Origin: Nonomuraea jabiensis
GTDB taxonomy: Bacteria; Actinomycetota; Actinomycetes; Streptosporangiales; Streptosporangiaceae
NCBI RefSeq assembly: GCF_014204795.1
Contig: NZ_JACHMB010000001.1
Span: 12,676,501 to 12,740,500 of the forward strand
DNA length: 64,000 nucleotides
Direction of reading: 5' to 3'
Positions 36,315 to 44,698 of this stretch are shown piece by piece (the stretch's first letter is position 1; each line of letters starts with the position of its first letter). Made by a program: the position numbers and the translations under genes. Below the pieces are notes generated by a model. That model was not told the origin of the DNA, did no database searches, and saw only the letters and a program-made list of their open reading frames with translations.

Positions 36315-36392
36315 TGCCGTCGCACCCGGCGCGCAAGTGGAGTGTCGTGCCCACGGGAGCGGAGAGGAGACAGGGAGTCACGGCTGACGAGG

Positions 36393-37652
36393 TTACTCGG
36401 TGTCCACCCGCCGGCCGTTCTCGCCCTTGCTTCCGGGCTCGGCGCTCCTGCCGCCGGGCTCCGCGCCCCGCGATCCGGACGCGTCGTCGCGGGGAGCGGT
36501 TCCCTCGCCGCGCGGGCGGGGAACCTCGCCGGTCCCTCCCCCGGCGTCCCCTCTGGGCCCCGTGTCCTCGCCGGGACTGTGGCTGGGTGGTGGCAGGGCG
36601 GGTGGTTGATGTCTGAGCTCGGGCAGCGCCCGGTAGATCACCGCGGCCACCGGCACGGCGACGGCGGCCCCCGCGATGCCGGCCAGGATGCCGCCGATGG
36701 CCAGCACCAGGATGATCGCCAGCGGATGGAAGTTGAGCGCCCGGCCCACGATCAGCGGCTGGAGCACGTGGTTTTCCAGCTGCTGCTCGACGATGAGGAT
36801 GCCGAGGAAGATCAGCGCGTAGACGAGCCCCTTGGCGCCCAGCGTGACGAGGGTGGCGACCGTGCCGGCGAAGAAGATGCCGACGATGGGGATGAAGCTG
36901 GCGAAGAAGATCAGTACGGCCAGCGGCGCCCACAGCGGCACGCCCATGCCCGCCAGCACGATGCCCATGATGAGGCCGTGCACGGCGGCCACGGCCACGG
37001 TGCCCTGCACGTAGTGGGAGAGCGTGGCCCAGGCGGCCCGCCCGGCCCGGTCCACGCGCGGCGCCACGTTGCCGAACCCGCGCAGGACCCACGCCCAGAT
37101 GCGGTCGCCGTCCTTGAGCAGGAAGAACGTCACGAACAGCAGCAGCACGATGGACGCGAGCACCTCGAAGGCGACCGCGCCGGCCGACAGCACGGTGCCG
37201 GTGATGGCCGTGCGCTGCGCGTTGACCATGGTGGCGATCTCGTCGACGTAGCTCGTGATCTGCGCCTCTTTGAGGTGCAGGGGGCCGGTGATCAGCCAGT
37301 CCTGCACCGATCGGGCCGTGGCCTGCACCTGCTGGACGAGGTTGGGGAACTCGTCGCTGGCCCGCGCCCCCACCAGCCACCCGGTGCCGAAGAGCACGGC
37401 CAGGGCCACCAGCATGGTGATCCAGGTGGCGTAGATGGGCCGCATGCCCGCCTGGCGCAGGCTGTTGGTCAGCGGGAACAGCAGCGCGGTCAGCAGCAGC
37501 GCGATCGCCACGGGCAGCGCCACGAACGTGAGCCGGGCGATGACGAGGGCGAAGAAGTAGACCACCACGCCGACGAGGATCAGGCACGCGCACCACGCGG
37601 CCATCCTGGCCAGCACGGGCGGCACGAGCTTGGTTGGGCGGTCGGGCAGCAC
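36393..37652 (-). CDS. AI-2E family transporter (YdiK/TqsA type membrane protein)
   Basis: 419 residues from GTG 37652. It has about eight membrane helices, with the family signature around EQQLENHVLQPLIVGRALN and FIPIVGIFFAG. The soluble segment (about residues 110-150) is helical. The C-terminal 80 residues are Pro/Gly/Glu-rich and look disordered. Members export small molecules or act as Na+/H+ antiporters; quorum-signal export is known for only one. The 148 bases upstream hold no clear promoter. Confidence 0.88.
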   Translation of the reverse strand: MLPDRPTKLVPPVLARMAAWCACLILVGVVVYFFALVIARLTFVALPVAIALLLTALLFPLTNSLRQAGMRPIYATWITMLVALAVLFGTGWLVGARASDEFPNLVQQVQATARSVQDWLITGPLHLKEAQITSYVDEIATMVNAQRTAITGTVLSAGAVAFEVLASIVLLLFVTFFLLKDGDRIWAWVLRGFGNVAPRVDRAGRAAWATLSHYVQGTVAVAAVHGLIMGIVLAGMGVPLWAPLAVLIFFASFIPIVGIFFAGTVATLVTLGAKGLVYALIFLGILIVEQQLENHVLQPLIVGRALNFHPLAIILVLAIGGILAGIAGAAVAVPVAAVIYRALPELRHQPPALPPPSHSPGEDTGPRGDAGGGTGEVPRPRGEGTAPRDDASGSRGAEPGGRSAEPGSKGENGRRVDTE

Positions 37653-37800
37653 ATTTCAAGACTGTCACGTCCGCGGCCCGGGCGCGCGCCCATAAATCAT
37701 GGGGCGGCTCACAACAGGGCCACGCGAAGGCGGCGCGACCAGCGCAAGCCCGCCTCGCCGAGGTCGGGCCTGTGCAAGGGATGGACGGCGTGTCACCGTC

Positions 37801-39972
37801 ATGGTCATGAAGGCTGTGGTGGTCCTCGCCGTGCTCGCCTCGCTCCTGCCCGCCCCCGCGTACGCCTCCCGCGCCGATCTGGCGCTGGAAGTGCTCTCCA
37901 GCCGCCCCGACCAGGTGACCGGCGGTGACGCCCTGCTCAGGGTCCGCCACCGCGAGGGCGCCCGGCTCCGGGTCACGCGGGACGGCGAGGACGTCACGGC
38001 GGCCTTCAGGCGGACCAGGGACGGCCTCACCGCCCTCGTCACGGGACTCAGGACGGGCGCGAACACGATCGTGGCCACGGCGGGCCGGGAGCGGCGGACG
38101 CTGACGCTGCGCAACCATCCCGTCGAGGGCCCGGTCTTCTCGGGCCCGCACCAGTACCCGTTCCTGTGCAAGACCGAGCGCAGCGGCCTGGGGCCGCCCG
38201 CGGTGGACAACCAGGACGGCCAGGGCATGCGCGTCGCGGGCGGCTGGAGCAGGGACTGCTTCGCCCCGGCCGTCACCGACCGCCTCTACCGGTCCACGGA
38301 CGGCACGTTCAAGCCCCTGCCGGCGGGCGGACCTGCGAGCGGTCCTCTTGGGCGGCCCGCCGACATGTCCACGACCACGCTGCTGGACGGCCGCACGGTC
38401 GACTTCGTGGTACGCAGGGAGCGCGGCGTGATCAACCGCTTCCTCTACTCCATCGCCATGGTCGAGGACGGCTGGACCGGCCGGGCGATCTACCGGTTCG
38501 ACGGCGGCGTGGGCATCGGTCACGACCAGGGCACGCTGGGCGGCAACGCCCTCGACCCGTACGGGCTGGGCAAGGGCTACGCGGTCATGTACTCGTCGGG
38601 CACCCGCACCTCCACCCACTACAACCTGATCCTGGGCGGCGAGACGGCCCTCATGGTCAAGGAGCGTTTCATCGAGCAGTACGGCGTCCCGCTCTACACG
38701 GTGGGCGTGGGCGGCTCGGGCGGCGCCATCCAGCAGTACCTCTACGGCCAGAACCTGGGCGACCGGGTGATCGACGCCGCGATCCCGCAGTACTCCTATC
38801 CGGACATGGTCACCCAGACCATCCACGTCGGCGACTGCGAGCTGCTCGAACGCTACATGGACCACAACCCGCGCTGGGCCCGGTGGGACGACAGGACGGC
38901 CCTCATCGGCATGAACGCCGACGACACGGTCGCGAACCCGTACACCGGCAAGCAGGGCTCCGACGAGTGCGTCAACGGCTGGCGCGGCCTGACCCCGCTG
39001 ACCATGAACCCGCGGTGGACCTCGAACAACGACCCCGAGTGGCAGCGCATGGACCCGCCGGGCGTCAAGGACACCGTGCAGTGGACGCACTGGGACGACG
39101 TACGCAATGTCTACGGCGTGGACGAGCACGGGTACGCCCGCTCCACCTGGGACAACGTGGGCGTCCAGTACGGGCTGAAGGCGCTGGCCGACGGCGTGAT
39201 CACGCCGGCCGAGTTCCTGGACGTCAACGCGAAGGCGGGCTCGTGGAAGGAGGCGGCGGACATGGTCCAGGAGGGCTGCCCGTTCGTCCAGGCCGCCTGC
39301 CCGGCCGACTTCGACCCCTGGAGCGCCCGCAACGTCACCCTGGGCGACCCGGCGCCCAGGCGCGCGGGAGACCCCATCGCGATCGGGAACGTGCGGCGCA
39401 GCGGCCTGGTGTTCAGGGGCGACATCGACATCCCGATCATCGACTGGCGGCACTACCTGGAGGACCGGCTCGACATGCACGACTCGCACCAGTCGTTCGT
39501 CTCCAGGCAGCGGATGCTTGATCACGACGGCCGGGCGGGCAATCAGGTCATCTGGTTCACGGACGCGCGGCCCGGCGGGCCGGCGTTCGACCAGACGCCG
39601 CAGGCGCTGCAGGTGATGGACGCCTGGATGGCCAATATCCGGAAATATCCGGCGCGCGGCGTGGCCGGCAACAAGCCGCCCGACGCGGTGGACCGCTGCT
39701 TCGCCACCGACGGCACGCCCATCGCGGCGGGCCCGCACGTCTGGGACGGCATCCTCGACCGCCGCTCCCCCGGCGCCTGCACGCGGCGCTTCCCGCTCTA
39801 CTCGACGACCCGGGTGGTGGCGGGCGGCCCGCTGGCGGGCGGCGTCTACAAGTGCCGCCTGCAGCCGGTCGATCAGGCCGTCGCGAGGGGCCTGTACGGC
39901 TCCTGGCACCCGACCGAACAGGAGCGGGCCAGGCTGAAGCAGATCTTCCCTACCGGAGTGTGCGACTACTGA
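37801..39972 (+). CDS. Secreted DUF6351 family protein (alpha/beta-hydrolase-like)
   Basis: 723 residues from ATG 37801 (ATG 37807 gives MKAVVV). A signal peptide ends near AYA (about residue 22). An Ig-like beta domain follows (to about residue 110), then the DUF6351 body with HQYPFLCKTERSGLGPP, NRFLYSIAMVEDGW, VGVGGSGGAIQQYLYGQN (GxSGG, nucleophile-elbow-like) and many cysteines. The family is common in soil actinomycetes and is probably an esterase or hydrolase, but no substrate is known. It overlaps the convergent MFS gene by 23 bases. Confidence 0.78.
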   Translation: MVMKAVVVLAVLASLLPAPAYASRADLALEVLSSRPDQVTGGDALLRVRHREGARLRVTRDGEDVTAAFRRTRDGLTALVTGLRTGANTIVATAGRERRTLTLRNHPVEGPVFSGPHQYPFLCKTERSGLGPPAVDNQDGQGMRVAGGWSRDCFAPAVTDRLYRSTDGTFKPLPAGGPASGPLGRPADMSTTTLLDGRTVDFVVRRERGVINRFLYSIAMVEDGWTGRAIYRFDGGVGIGHDQGTLGGNALDPYGLGKGYAVMYSSGTRTSTHYNLILGGETALMVKERFIEQYGVPLYTVGVGGSGGAIQQYLYGQNLGDRVIDAAIPQYSYPDMVTQTIHVGDCELLERYMDHNPRWARWDDRTALIGMNADDTVANPYTGKQGSDECVNGWRGLTPLTMNPRWTSNNDPEWQRMDPPGVKDTVQWTHWDDVRNVYGVDEHGYARSTWDNVGVQYGLKALADGVITPAEFLDVNAKAGSWKEAADMVQEGCPFVQAACPADFDPWSARNVTLGDPAPRRAGDPIAIGNVRRSGLVFRGDIDIPIIDWRHYLEDRLDMHDSHQSFVSRQRMLDHDGRAGNQVIWFTDARPGGPAFDQTPQALQVMDAWMANIRKYPARGVAGNKPPDAVDRCFATDGTPIAAGPHVWDGILDRRSPGACTRRFPLYSTTRVVAGGPLAGGVYKCRLQPVDQAVARGLYGSWHPTEQERARLKQIFPTGVCDY

Positions 39973-41182
39973 CGGGCAGCTCGCGCATCGAGCGCAGGGG
40001 CGAGGTGACCAGCGGCAGGAACGCCAGGCAGGCCCCGGCCGCGGCCACCAGGAGCGTGTCCCGCACCCCGATCGCCCCGCCCAGCGCGCCGCCGATCGCC
40101 CCGCCGAGCGGCAGCGTGCCCCACACGAGGAAGCGCATGGTGGCGTTCACCCGCCCGAGCAGCGGCTCGGGCGTGATGGCCTGGCGGAAGCTGAGCTGCG
40201 TGACGTTGTAGACCACCACCCCCGCCCCGACGCAGAACTGGTAGGCCACGAACAGCCCGAGCCGCCAGTCGGCCGCCATCCACGGCAGCACGAACGTCAG
40301 CGGCGCCGGCACCGCGATGCCCAGCCACATCGCCGGCCCCTGCCCGAGCCACCTGACGACCCGGGCGTTGACCAGCGCGCCGACGATCCCGCCGAGGCCG
40401 CCCGAGGCCATGAGCAGGCCGATGGCGCCCGCGTCCAGGCCGAGCTCTCTCGCCAGGAGGAGCAGGAGCATCGGCTGGGCCACGGAGACGAAGAAGTTCG
40501 CGGTGGCGGTGCAGGCGGCGATGCGGCGCAGCAGCCGGTGCCCGAGCACGAACCGCACGCCTTCGGCGATCTCCCGGCCCAAGTTGGCCCGGCCGGGCTC
40601 CTGGCGGGGCTCGCGCCTGCGGATCCTCCCCAGGCACAGCGCCGACCAGGCGAACCCGGCCACCGTGGCGGCCAGCGCGAACGGCGCGGTGAGGAGGTGG
40701 ATCAGGTAGCCGCCCCCGCTCGGCCCGCCGACCTGCGCCACCGTACGCACGATCTCCAGCGTGGAGTTGCCCTCGACCAGCCGCTCGCGCTCGACCAGGC
40801 GGGGCAGGTAGCTCTGGTACGCGACGTCGAAGAACACGGTGAACGCGCCCAGCGCCAGCGCCACCGCGTACAGCTGGTGGATCGTCAGCACGTCCAGCCA
40901 CCACGCGACCGGCACGGACGCGAGCGCCAGCGCCCTCGCCCCGTCACTGACCATCATGACCACGCGCTTGCGCAGCCGGTCGACGAGGGCGCCGGCGGGG
41001 AGCCCGATCACCACGAACGCCAGCGTCTGGCACGCCGCCAGCAGGCCCACCTCGAACTCCGAGGCCCGCAGCGCCGACACGGCCACCAGCGGCAGGGCCA
41101 GCACCAGGAGCTGGCTGCCCGCCTGGCTGGCGACGTCGGCGAGGAACAACCGGCGGAAGTCGTGATCGCGTAACAGGCTCAC
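39950..41182 (-). CDS. MFS exporter
   Basis: 410 residues from GTG 41182 with twelve membrane segments. N-terminal RDHDFRRLFLADVASQAGSQ and GLPAGALVDRLRKR (motif A variant) match the MFS_3/enterobactin- and macrolide-exporter-like group. It is divergent from a winged-helix regulator, and the 57-base shared region contains a dyad, so a multidrug or metabolite efflux pump under local control is likely. Confidence 0.9.
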   Translation of the reverse strand: MSLLRDHDFRRLFLADVASQAGSQLLVLALPLVAVSALRASEFEVGLLAACQTLAFVVIGLPAGALVDRLRKRVVMMVSDGARALALASVPVAWWLDVLTIHQLYAVALALGAFTVFFDVAYQSYLPRLVERERLVEGNSTLEIVRTVAQVGGPSGGGYLIHLLTAPFALAATVAGFAWSALCLGRIRRREPRQEPGRANLGREIAEGVRFVLGHRLLRRIAACTATANFFVSVAQPMLLLLLARELGLDAGAIGLLMASGGLGGIVGALVNARVVRWLGQGPAMWLGIAVPAPLTFVLPWMAADWRLGLFVAYQFCVGAGVVVYNVTQLSFRQAITPEPLLGRVNATMRFLVWGTLPLGGAIGGALGGAIGVRDTLLVAAAGACLAFLPLVTSPLRSMRELPVSSRTLR

Positions 41183-41201
41183 CCGTCAGAGGATCCCTGA
41201 C

Positions 41202-41221
41202 CGATTGAGAAAAATCAACCG
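41202..41221. promoter_or_regulatory. Operator-like dyad between the MFS and winged-helix genes
   Basis: CGATTGA (41202-41208) and TCAACCG (41215-41221) form an inverted repeat with one mismatch around GAAAAA. It is abutted by AACCGGTT (41217-41224) and by TATAGG (41224-41229), a likely -10 element 10 bases from the winged-helix ATG, which suggests leaderless transcription. An AT-rich patch in this GC-rich DNA marks the shared promoter. Confidence 0.55.
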
Positions 41222-41239
41222 GTTATAGGGTGGCGGTCC

Positions 41240-41758
41240 ATGGGCACCCCACGCCGCCCCGCCACCGAGGCCGAGGCCCGCGCGCTGGCCTCGTCCGTAC
41301 GGCTGCGCATCCTGCGGCTCTGTCTCGACCAGGCGCTCACCAACAAGGAGATCGCCGGCCGCCTCGACGCCAACCCCGCCACCACCCTCCACCACGTGCG
41401 CAAGCTCGTGGAGACGGGTTTCCTGGCCGCCGAGCCCAGCCGGCCGGGGCCGCGCGGCTCCACGGAGATCCCCTACCGGGCCACCGGCAAGTCATGGGAG
41501 ATGGACGTCCGCGAGAGCGGCGTGAGCGGGGGCAGCGCGGCGATGCTCGACGCGTTCCTGCAGGAGAGCAGGCTCATCGACATCGAGCGGGCCGACCTCG
41601 TCAGGCTGGGGCTCAGGCTCACCCCCGAGGGGCACGCGGAGCTGCGCAGGCGGCTGGAGGAGCTGTTCGACGAGTTTCGCGGGCGGCAGCCGCCGCCGGA
41701 CGGGCAGGCGTACTCGATCTTCCTGGCCATGCACCGCGACGTCACCCGGGACCCCTGA
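41240..41758 (+). CDS. ArsR-like winged-helix transcription regulator
   Basis: 172 residues. The winged helix (about residues 10-85) has LASSVRLRILRLCLDQALTNKE, DANPATTLHHVRKLVETGFLA and RGSTEIPYRATGKSW. No metal-binding cysteines are present, so it is not an arsenic sensor. The C-terminal half is helical, probably for dimerisation. It is divergent from an MFS exporter and likely controls it. A possible -10 box right before ATG implies a leaderless message. Confidence 0.87.
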   Translation: MGTPRRPATEAEARALASSVRLRILRLCLDQALTNKEIAGRLDANPATTLHHVRKLVETGFLAAEPSRPGPRGSTEIPYRATGKSWEMDVRESGVSGGSAAMLDAFLQESRLIDIERADLVRLGLRLTPEGHAELRRRLEELFDEFRGRQPPPDGQAYSIFLAMHRDVTRDP

Positions 41759-41764
41759 ACGCGC

Positions 41765-41802
41765 GGACGCCGGGCGCCCCGCGGAGGGGCGGCCCGGCGT
41801 CC
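41765..41802. terminator. Bidirectional terminator between regulator and valS
   Basis: GGACGCCGGGCGCCCC (41765-41780) pairs with 41786-41802 with one bulged base and a 5-base loop. It sits between the convergent stops at 41758 and 41816. Confidence 0.85.
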
Positions 41803-41815
41803 TGCCATCCGGACG

Positions 41816-44335
41816 TCAGCCCAGGTGGACCTCGACTTTCAGCTCGTCACCATACTCCAAGACGAACTCCTCCACAGTGCCCGCGGCACAAAGGTCGTCC
41901 TGAGCTTGGCGGACAAGCCCGACTTCGGGTGCCCAAACGGTCAACCTGGAGACCTCGGCCCGCATCGACAGCTTGGCCTCGGACTTGGCCTTGCGCACCT
42001 GGCCGAGCACGTCGGACGCCACGGCCAGCACGGCCGGGTCGCCGGCCCCGCGCGGGAGAGCGGGCCACGGGGCCCGGTGCACCGACCCCTCGCGCCACCA
42101 CGACCACACCTCTTCGGTCACGAAGGGCAGGAACGGCGCGAACAGCCGCAGCAGCACGTCGAGCGCCTGCCGCAGCGCCGCGTGGGCGGAGGCGGCGGCC
42201 GGGCCGGACTCGTAGGCCCTGGCCTTGACCAGCTCCAGGTAGTCGTCGCAGAACGCCCAGAAGAAGCGCTCCACGGCCTCCAGCGCCCGGGTGTGGTCGT
42301 AGGCCTCGAACGCCTGGCCGGCCTCGCGCACGACGTCGGACAGGGCCGCCAGCATCGACAGGTCGAGCGGCTCGGTGACCGTGTTTGATCCTGGCCCGTC
42401 GCTCTCGGCCAGGCCGAGGACGAACTTGGACGCGTTGAGGATCTTGATCGCGAGCCGCCGCCCGATCTTGAGCTGCCCGGCGTCGAACGCGGTGTCCACG
42501 CCGTAGCGGCCGTTGGCCGCCCAGTAGCGCACCGCGTCGGAGCCGTGCTGCTCCAGCAGGTCGAGCGGGGTGACCACGTTGCCCTTGGACTTGGACATCT
42601 TCTTGCGGTCGGGGTCGAGGATCCAGCCCGAGATCGCGACGTCGCTCCACGGGAGCTGGCCGAACTCGTAGTGCGACCTGACCACGGTCGAGAACAGCCA
42701 GGTGCGGATGATCTCGTGGGCCTGCGGCCGCAGGTCGGCCGGGAAGACGCGCTTGAACAGGTCGTCGTCGCTCTCCCAGCGGCCCGCGATCTGCGGCGTC
42801 AGCGACGAGGTGGCCCAGGTGTCCATCACGTCGGGATCGGCCATGAACCCGCCGGGCACGCCGCGCTGGTCCGGGGTGTAGCCGGGCGGCACGTCGGAGG
42901 ACGGGTCGACCGGCAGCATGTCCTCCGTGGGCACGATCGGCGCGTCGTGGACGGGCTGCCCCGACTCGTCGATCGGATACCACACCGGGAACGGCACGCC
43001 GAAGAAACGCTGGCGCGAGATCAGCCAGTCGCTGGTCAGCCCCTCGACCCAGTTGTCGTAGCGCACGCGCATGTGCGGCGGGTGCCACGTCAGCTCGCGC
43101 CCGCGCCCCAGCAGCCGCTCGCGCAGCTCCTCGTCGCGCCCGCCGTTGCGGATGTACCACTGGCGGGTGGTGACGATCTCGAGCGGCCGGTCGCCCTTCT
43201 CGTAGAACTTGACCGTGCGCGAGACGGGCCTCGGCTCGCCCTCGAGGTCGCCGGACTCCCGCAGCAGCTCCACGATCCGCTCGCGGGCGCTGTGCACGGT
43301 CTTTCCGGCCAGCTCCTTGTACGGCTCCGCCTCCACGCCCTCCGGCGGCTCGGCCAGCAGCCGCCCGTCCCAGCCGATGATCGGCCGGGTCGGCAGGTGC
43401 AGCTCCCGCCACCAGGTGACGTCGGTGATGTCGCCGAAGGTGCAGATCATGGCGATGCCGGTGCCCTTGTCGGGCTCGGCCAGCCGGTGGGCCAGCACCG
43501 GCACCTCCACCCCGAACAGCGGCGTCAGCACCGACGTGCCGAACAGCGGCTGGTAGCGCTCGTCGTCGGGGTGGGCGACCAGCGCCACGCAGGCCGGGAT
43601 CAGCTCGGGCCTGGTCGTCTCGATGAAGACCGGGCCCTTCTCGCCGTAGAACGAGATCTTGTGGAACGCGCCCGGCCACTCCCGGTCCTCCAGCTCGGCC
43701 TGGGCGACGGCGGTGCGGAAGGTGACGTCCCACAGCGTCGGCGCCTCGGCGAGGTAGGCCTCGCCGCGCAGCAGGTTGCGCAGGAAGGCGCGCTGCGAGA
43801 CCGCCTGCGCCTCGTCGCTGATCGTGGTGTAGAGCAGCGACCAGTCGACCGACAGGCCGACCCGCCGCCAGACCTCCTCGAACGCCTGCTCATCCAGGGC
43901 GGTCAGCTTGTGGCACAGCTCCACGAAATTGCGCCGCGAGATGGCGATCTCACGTTTGCCGGGCTTGTCCGGTGGCACGAAGTCAGGGTCGTAGGGCAGC
44001 GACGGGTCGCAGCGCACGCCGTAGACGTTCTGCACCCGGCGCTCGGTGGGCAGGCCGTTGTCGTCCCAGCCGATCGGGTAGAACACCGACTTGCCGATCA
44101 TCCGCTGGTAGCGGGCCATGATGTCGGTGTGGGTGAAGGAGAAGACATGACCGACGTGCAGCGAGCCGGACACCGTCGGCGGCGGCGTGTCTATGGCGTA
44201 GACCTGCTCGCGCGACGCGGACCGGTCGAAACGGTAGGTGCCCTCGTCTTCCCAGCGAGCTACCCATACCTGCTCCAACCCATCGAGGGTCGGCTTTTCC
44301 GGCATGGAGGCATGGCGTAGTCGCTGTTGAGTCAT
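41816..44335 (-). CDS. valS: Valyl-tRNA synthetase
   Basis: 839 residues. The class I motifs are HVGH (in PPPTVSGSLHVGHVF) and KMSKSKGN. The editing domain has DRPLEIVTTRQWYI-like and CTFGDITDVTWW segments. It lacks the long C-terminal coiled coil of the common bacterial enzyme and fits the shorter type 2 ValS group found in archaea and some actinomycetes and alpha-proteobacteria. The first residues (MTQQRLRHASMPEKP) may be non-essential; an internal ATG at residue 11 is an alternative start. It is transcribed alone. Confidence 0.97.
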   Translation of the reverse strand: MTQQRLRHASMPEKPTLDGLEQVWVARWEDEGTYRFDRSASREQVYAIDTPPPTVSGSLHVGHVFSFTHTDIMARYQRMIGKSVFYPIGWDDNGLPTERRVQNVYGVRCDPSLPYDPDFVPPDKPGKREIAISRRNFVELCHKLTALDEQAFEEVWRRVGLSVDWSLLYTTISDEAQAVSQRAFLRNLLRGEAYLAEAPTLWDVTFRTAVAQAELEDREWPGAFHKISFYGEKGPVFIETTRPELIPACVALVAHPDDERYQPLFGTSVLTPLFGVEVPVLAHRLAEPDKGTGIAMICTFGDITDVTWWRELHLPTRPIIGWDGRLLAEPPEGVEAEPYKELAGKTVHSARERIVELLRESGDLEGEPRPVSRTVKFYEKGDRPLEIVTTRQWYIRNGGRDEELRERLLGRGRELTWHPPHMRVRYDNWVEGLTSDWLISRQRFFGVPFPVWYPIDESGQPVHDAPIVPTEDMLPVDPSSDVPPGYTPDQRGVPGGFMADPDVMDTWATSSLTPQIAGRWESDDDLFKRVFPADLRPQAHEIIRTWLFSTVVRSHYEFGQLPWSDVAISGWILDPDRKKMSKSKGNVVTPLDLLEQHGSDAVRYWAANGRYGVDTAFDAGQLKIGRRLAIKILNASKFVLGLAESDGPGSNTVTEPLDLSMLAALSDVVREAGQAFEAYDHTRALEAVERFFWAFCDDYLELVKARAYESGPAAASAHAALRQALDVLLRLFAPFLPFVTEEVWSWWREGSVHRAPWPALPRGAGDPAVLAVASDVLGQVRKAKSEAKLSMRAEVSRLTVWAPEVGLVRQAQDDLCAAGTVEEFVLEYGDELKVEVHLG

Positions 44336-44413
44336 GCCTCCATATGGTACGGCTTCGCAGGCCCGGCAAGCGGTACAGACTAGTGTTCGTTACAGAGGGG
44401 AAGGGAGATCGAC

Positions 44414-44698
44414 ATGGCGGAGGACAAGCCCGATGTCGCCTGGCGTGTGATCGGTGGCCTGGTCGGTCTGGCGACCGGCTGGGCGGCGAGGAAGGTCCTC
44501 GGGTTCGTCTGGGTGAAGGCGACCGGGAAGGAGCCGCCGCTCGACACAGACTCGCCCGAGGTCAGCATGGGGGAGGCGATCGGCTACGCCGTGCTCATGG
44601 GCGTGGGCATGTCGGTGGCGCAGATCGTGGTCAACCGGACCGCCAAGAAGCGTTACGACGCGTGGAAGTCTGTGAAGCAGGTGACTCAAGGGCAGTGA
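44414..44698 (+). CDS. DUF4235 small membrane protein
   Basis: 94 residues from ATG 44414, with GGGGAAGGGAG upstream. A first membrane helix (GGLVGLATGWAARKVLG) and a second (AIGYAVLMGVGMSVAQIVV) flank a short acidic loop, the pattern of DUF4235 proteins in actinobacteria. Function is unknown. The 3' end overlaps the convergent otsA gene by 68 bases. Confidence 0.85.
   Translation: MAEDKPDVAWRVIGGLVGLATGWAARKVLGFVWVKATGKEPPLDTDSPEVSMGEAIGYAVLMGVGMSVAQIVVNRTAKKRYDAWKSVKQVTQGQ

Noticed and set aside
36157..39909. Minus-strand frame of 1250 residues spanning dut upstream region to DUF6351
   Set aside because: It crosses several real genes, has no recognisable domain and has shadow-type composition.
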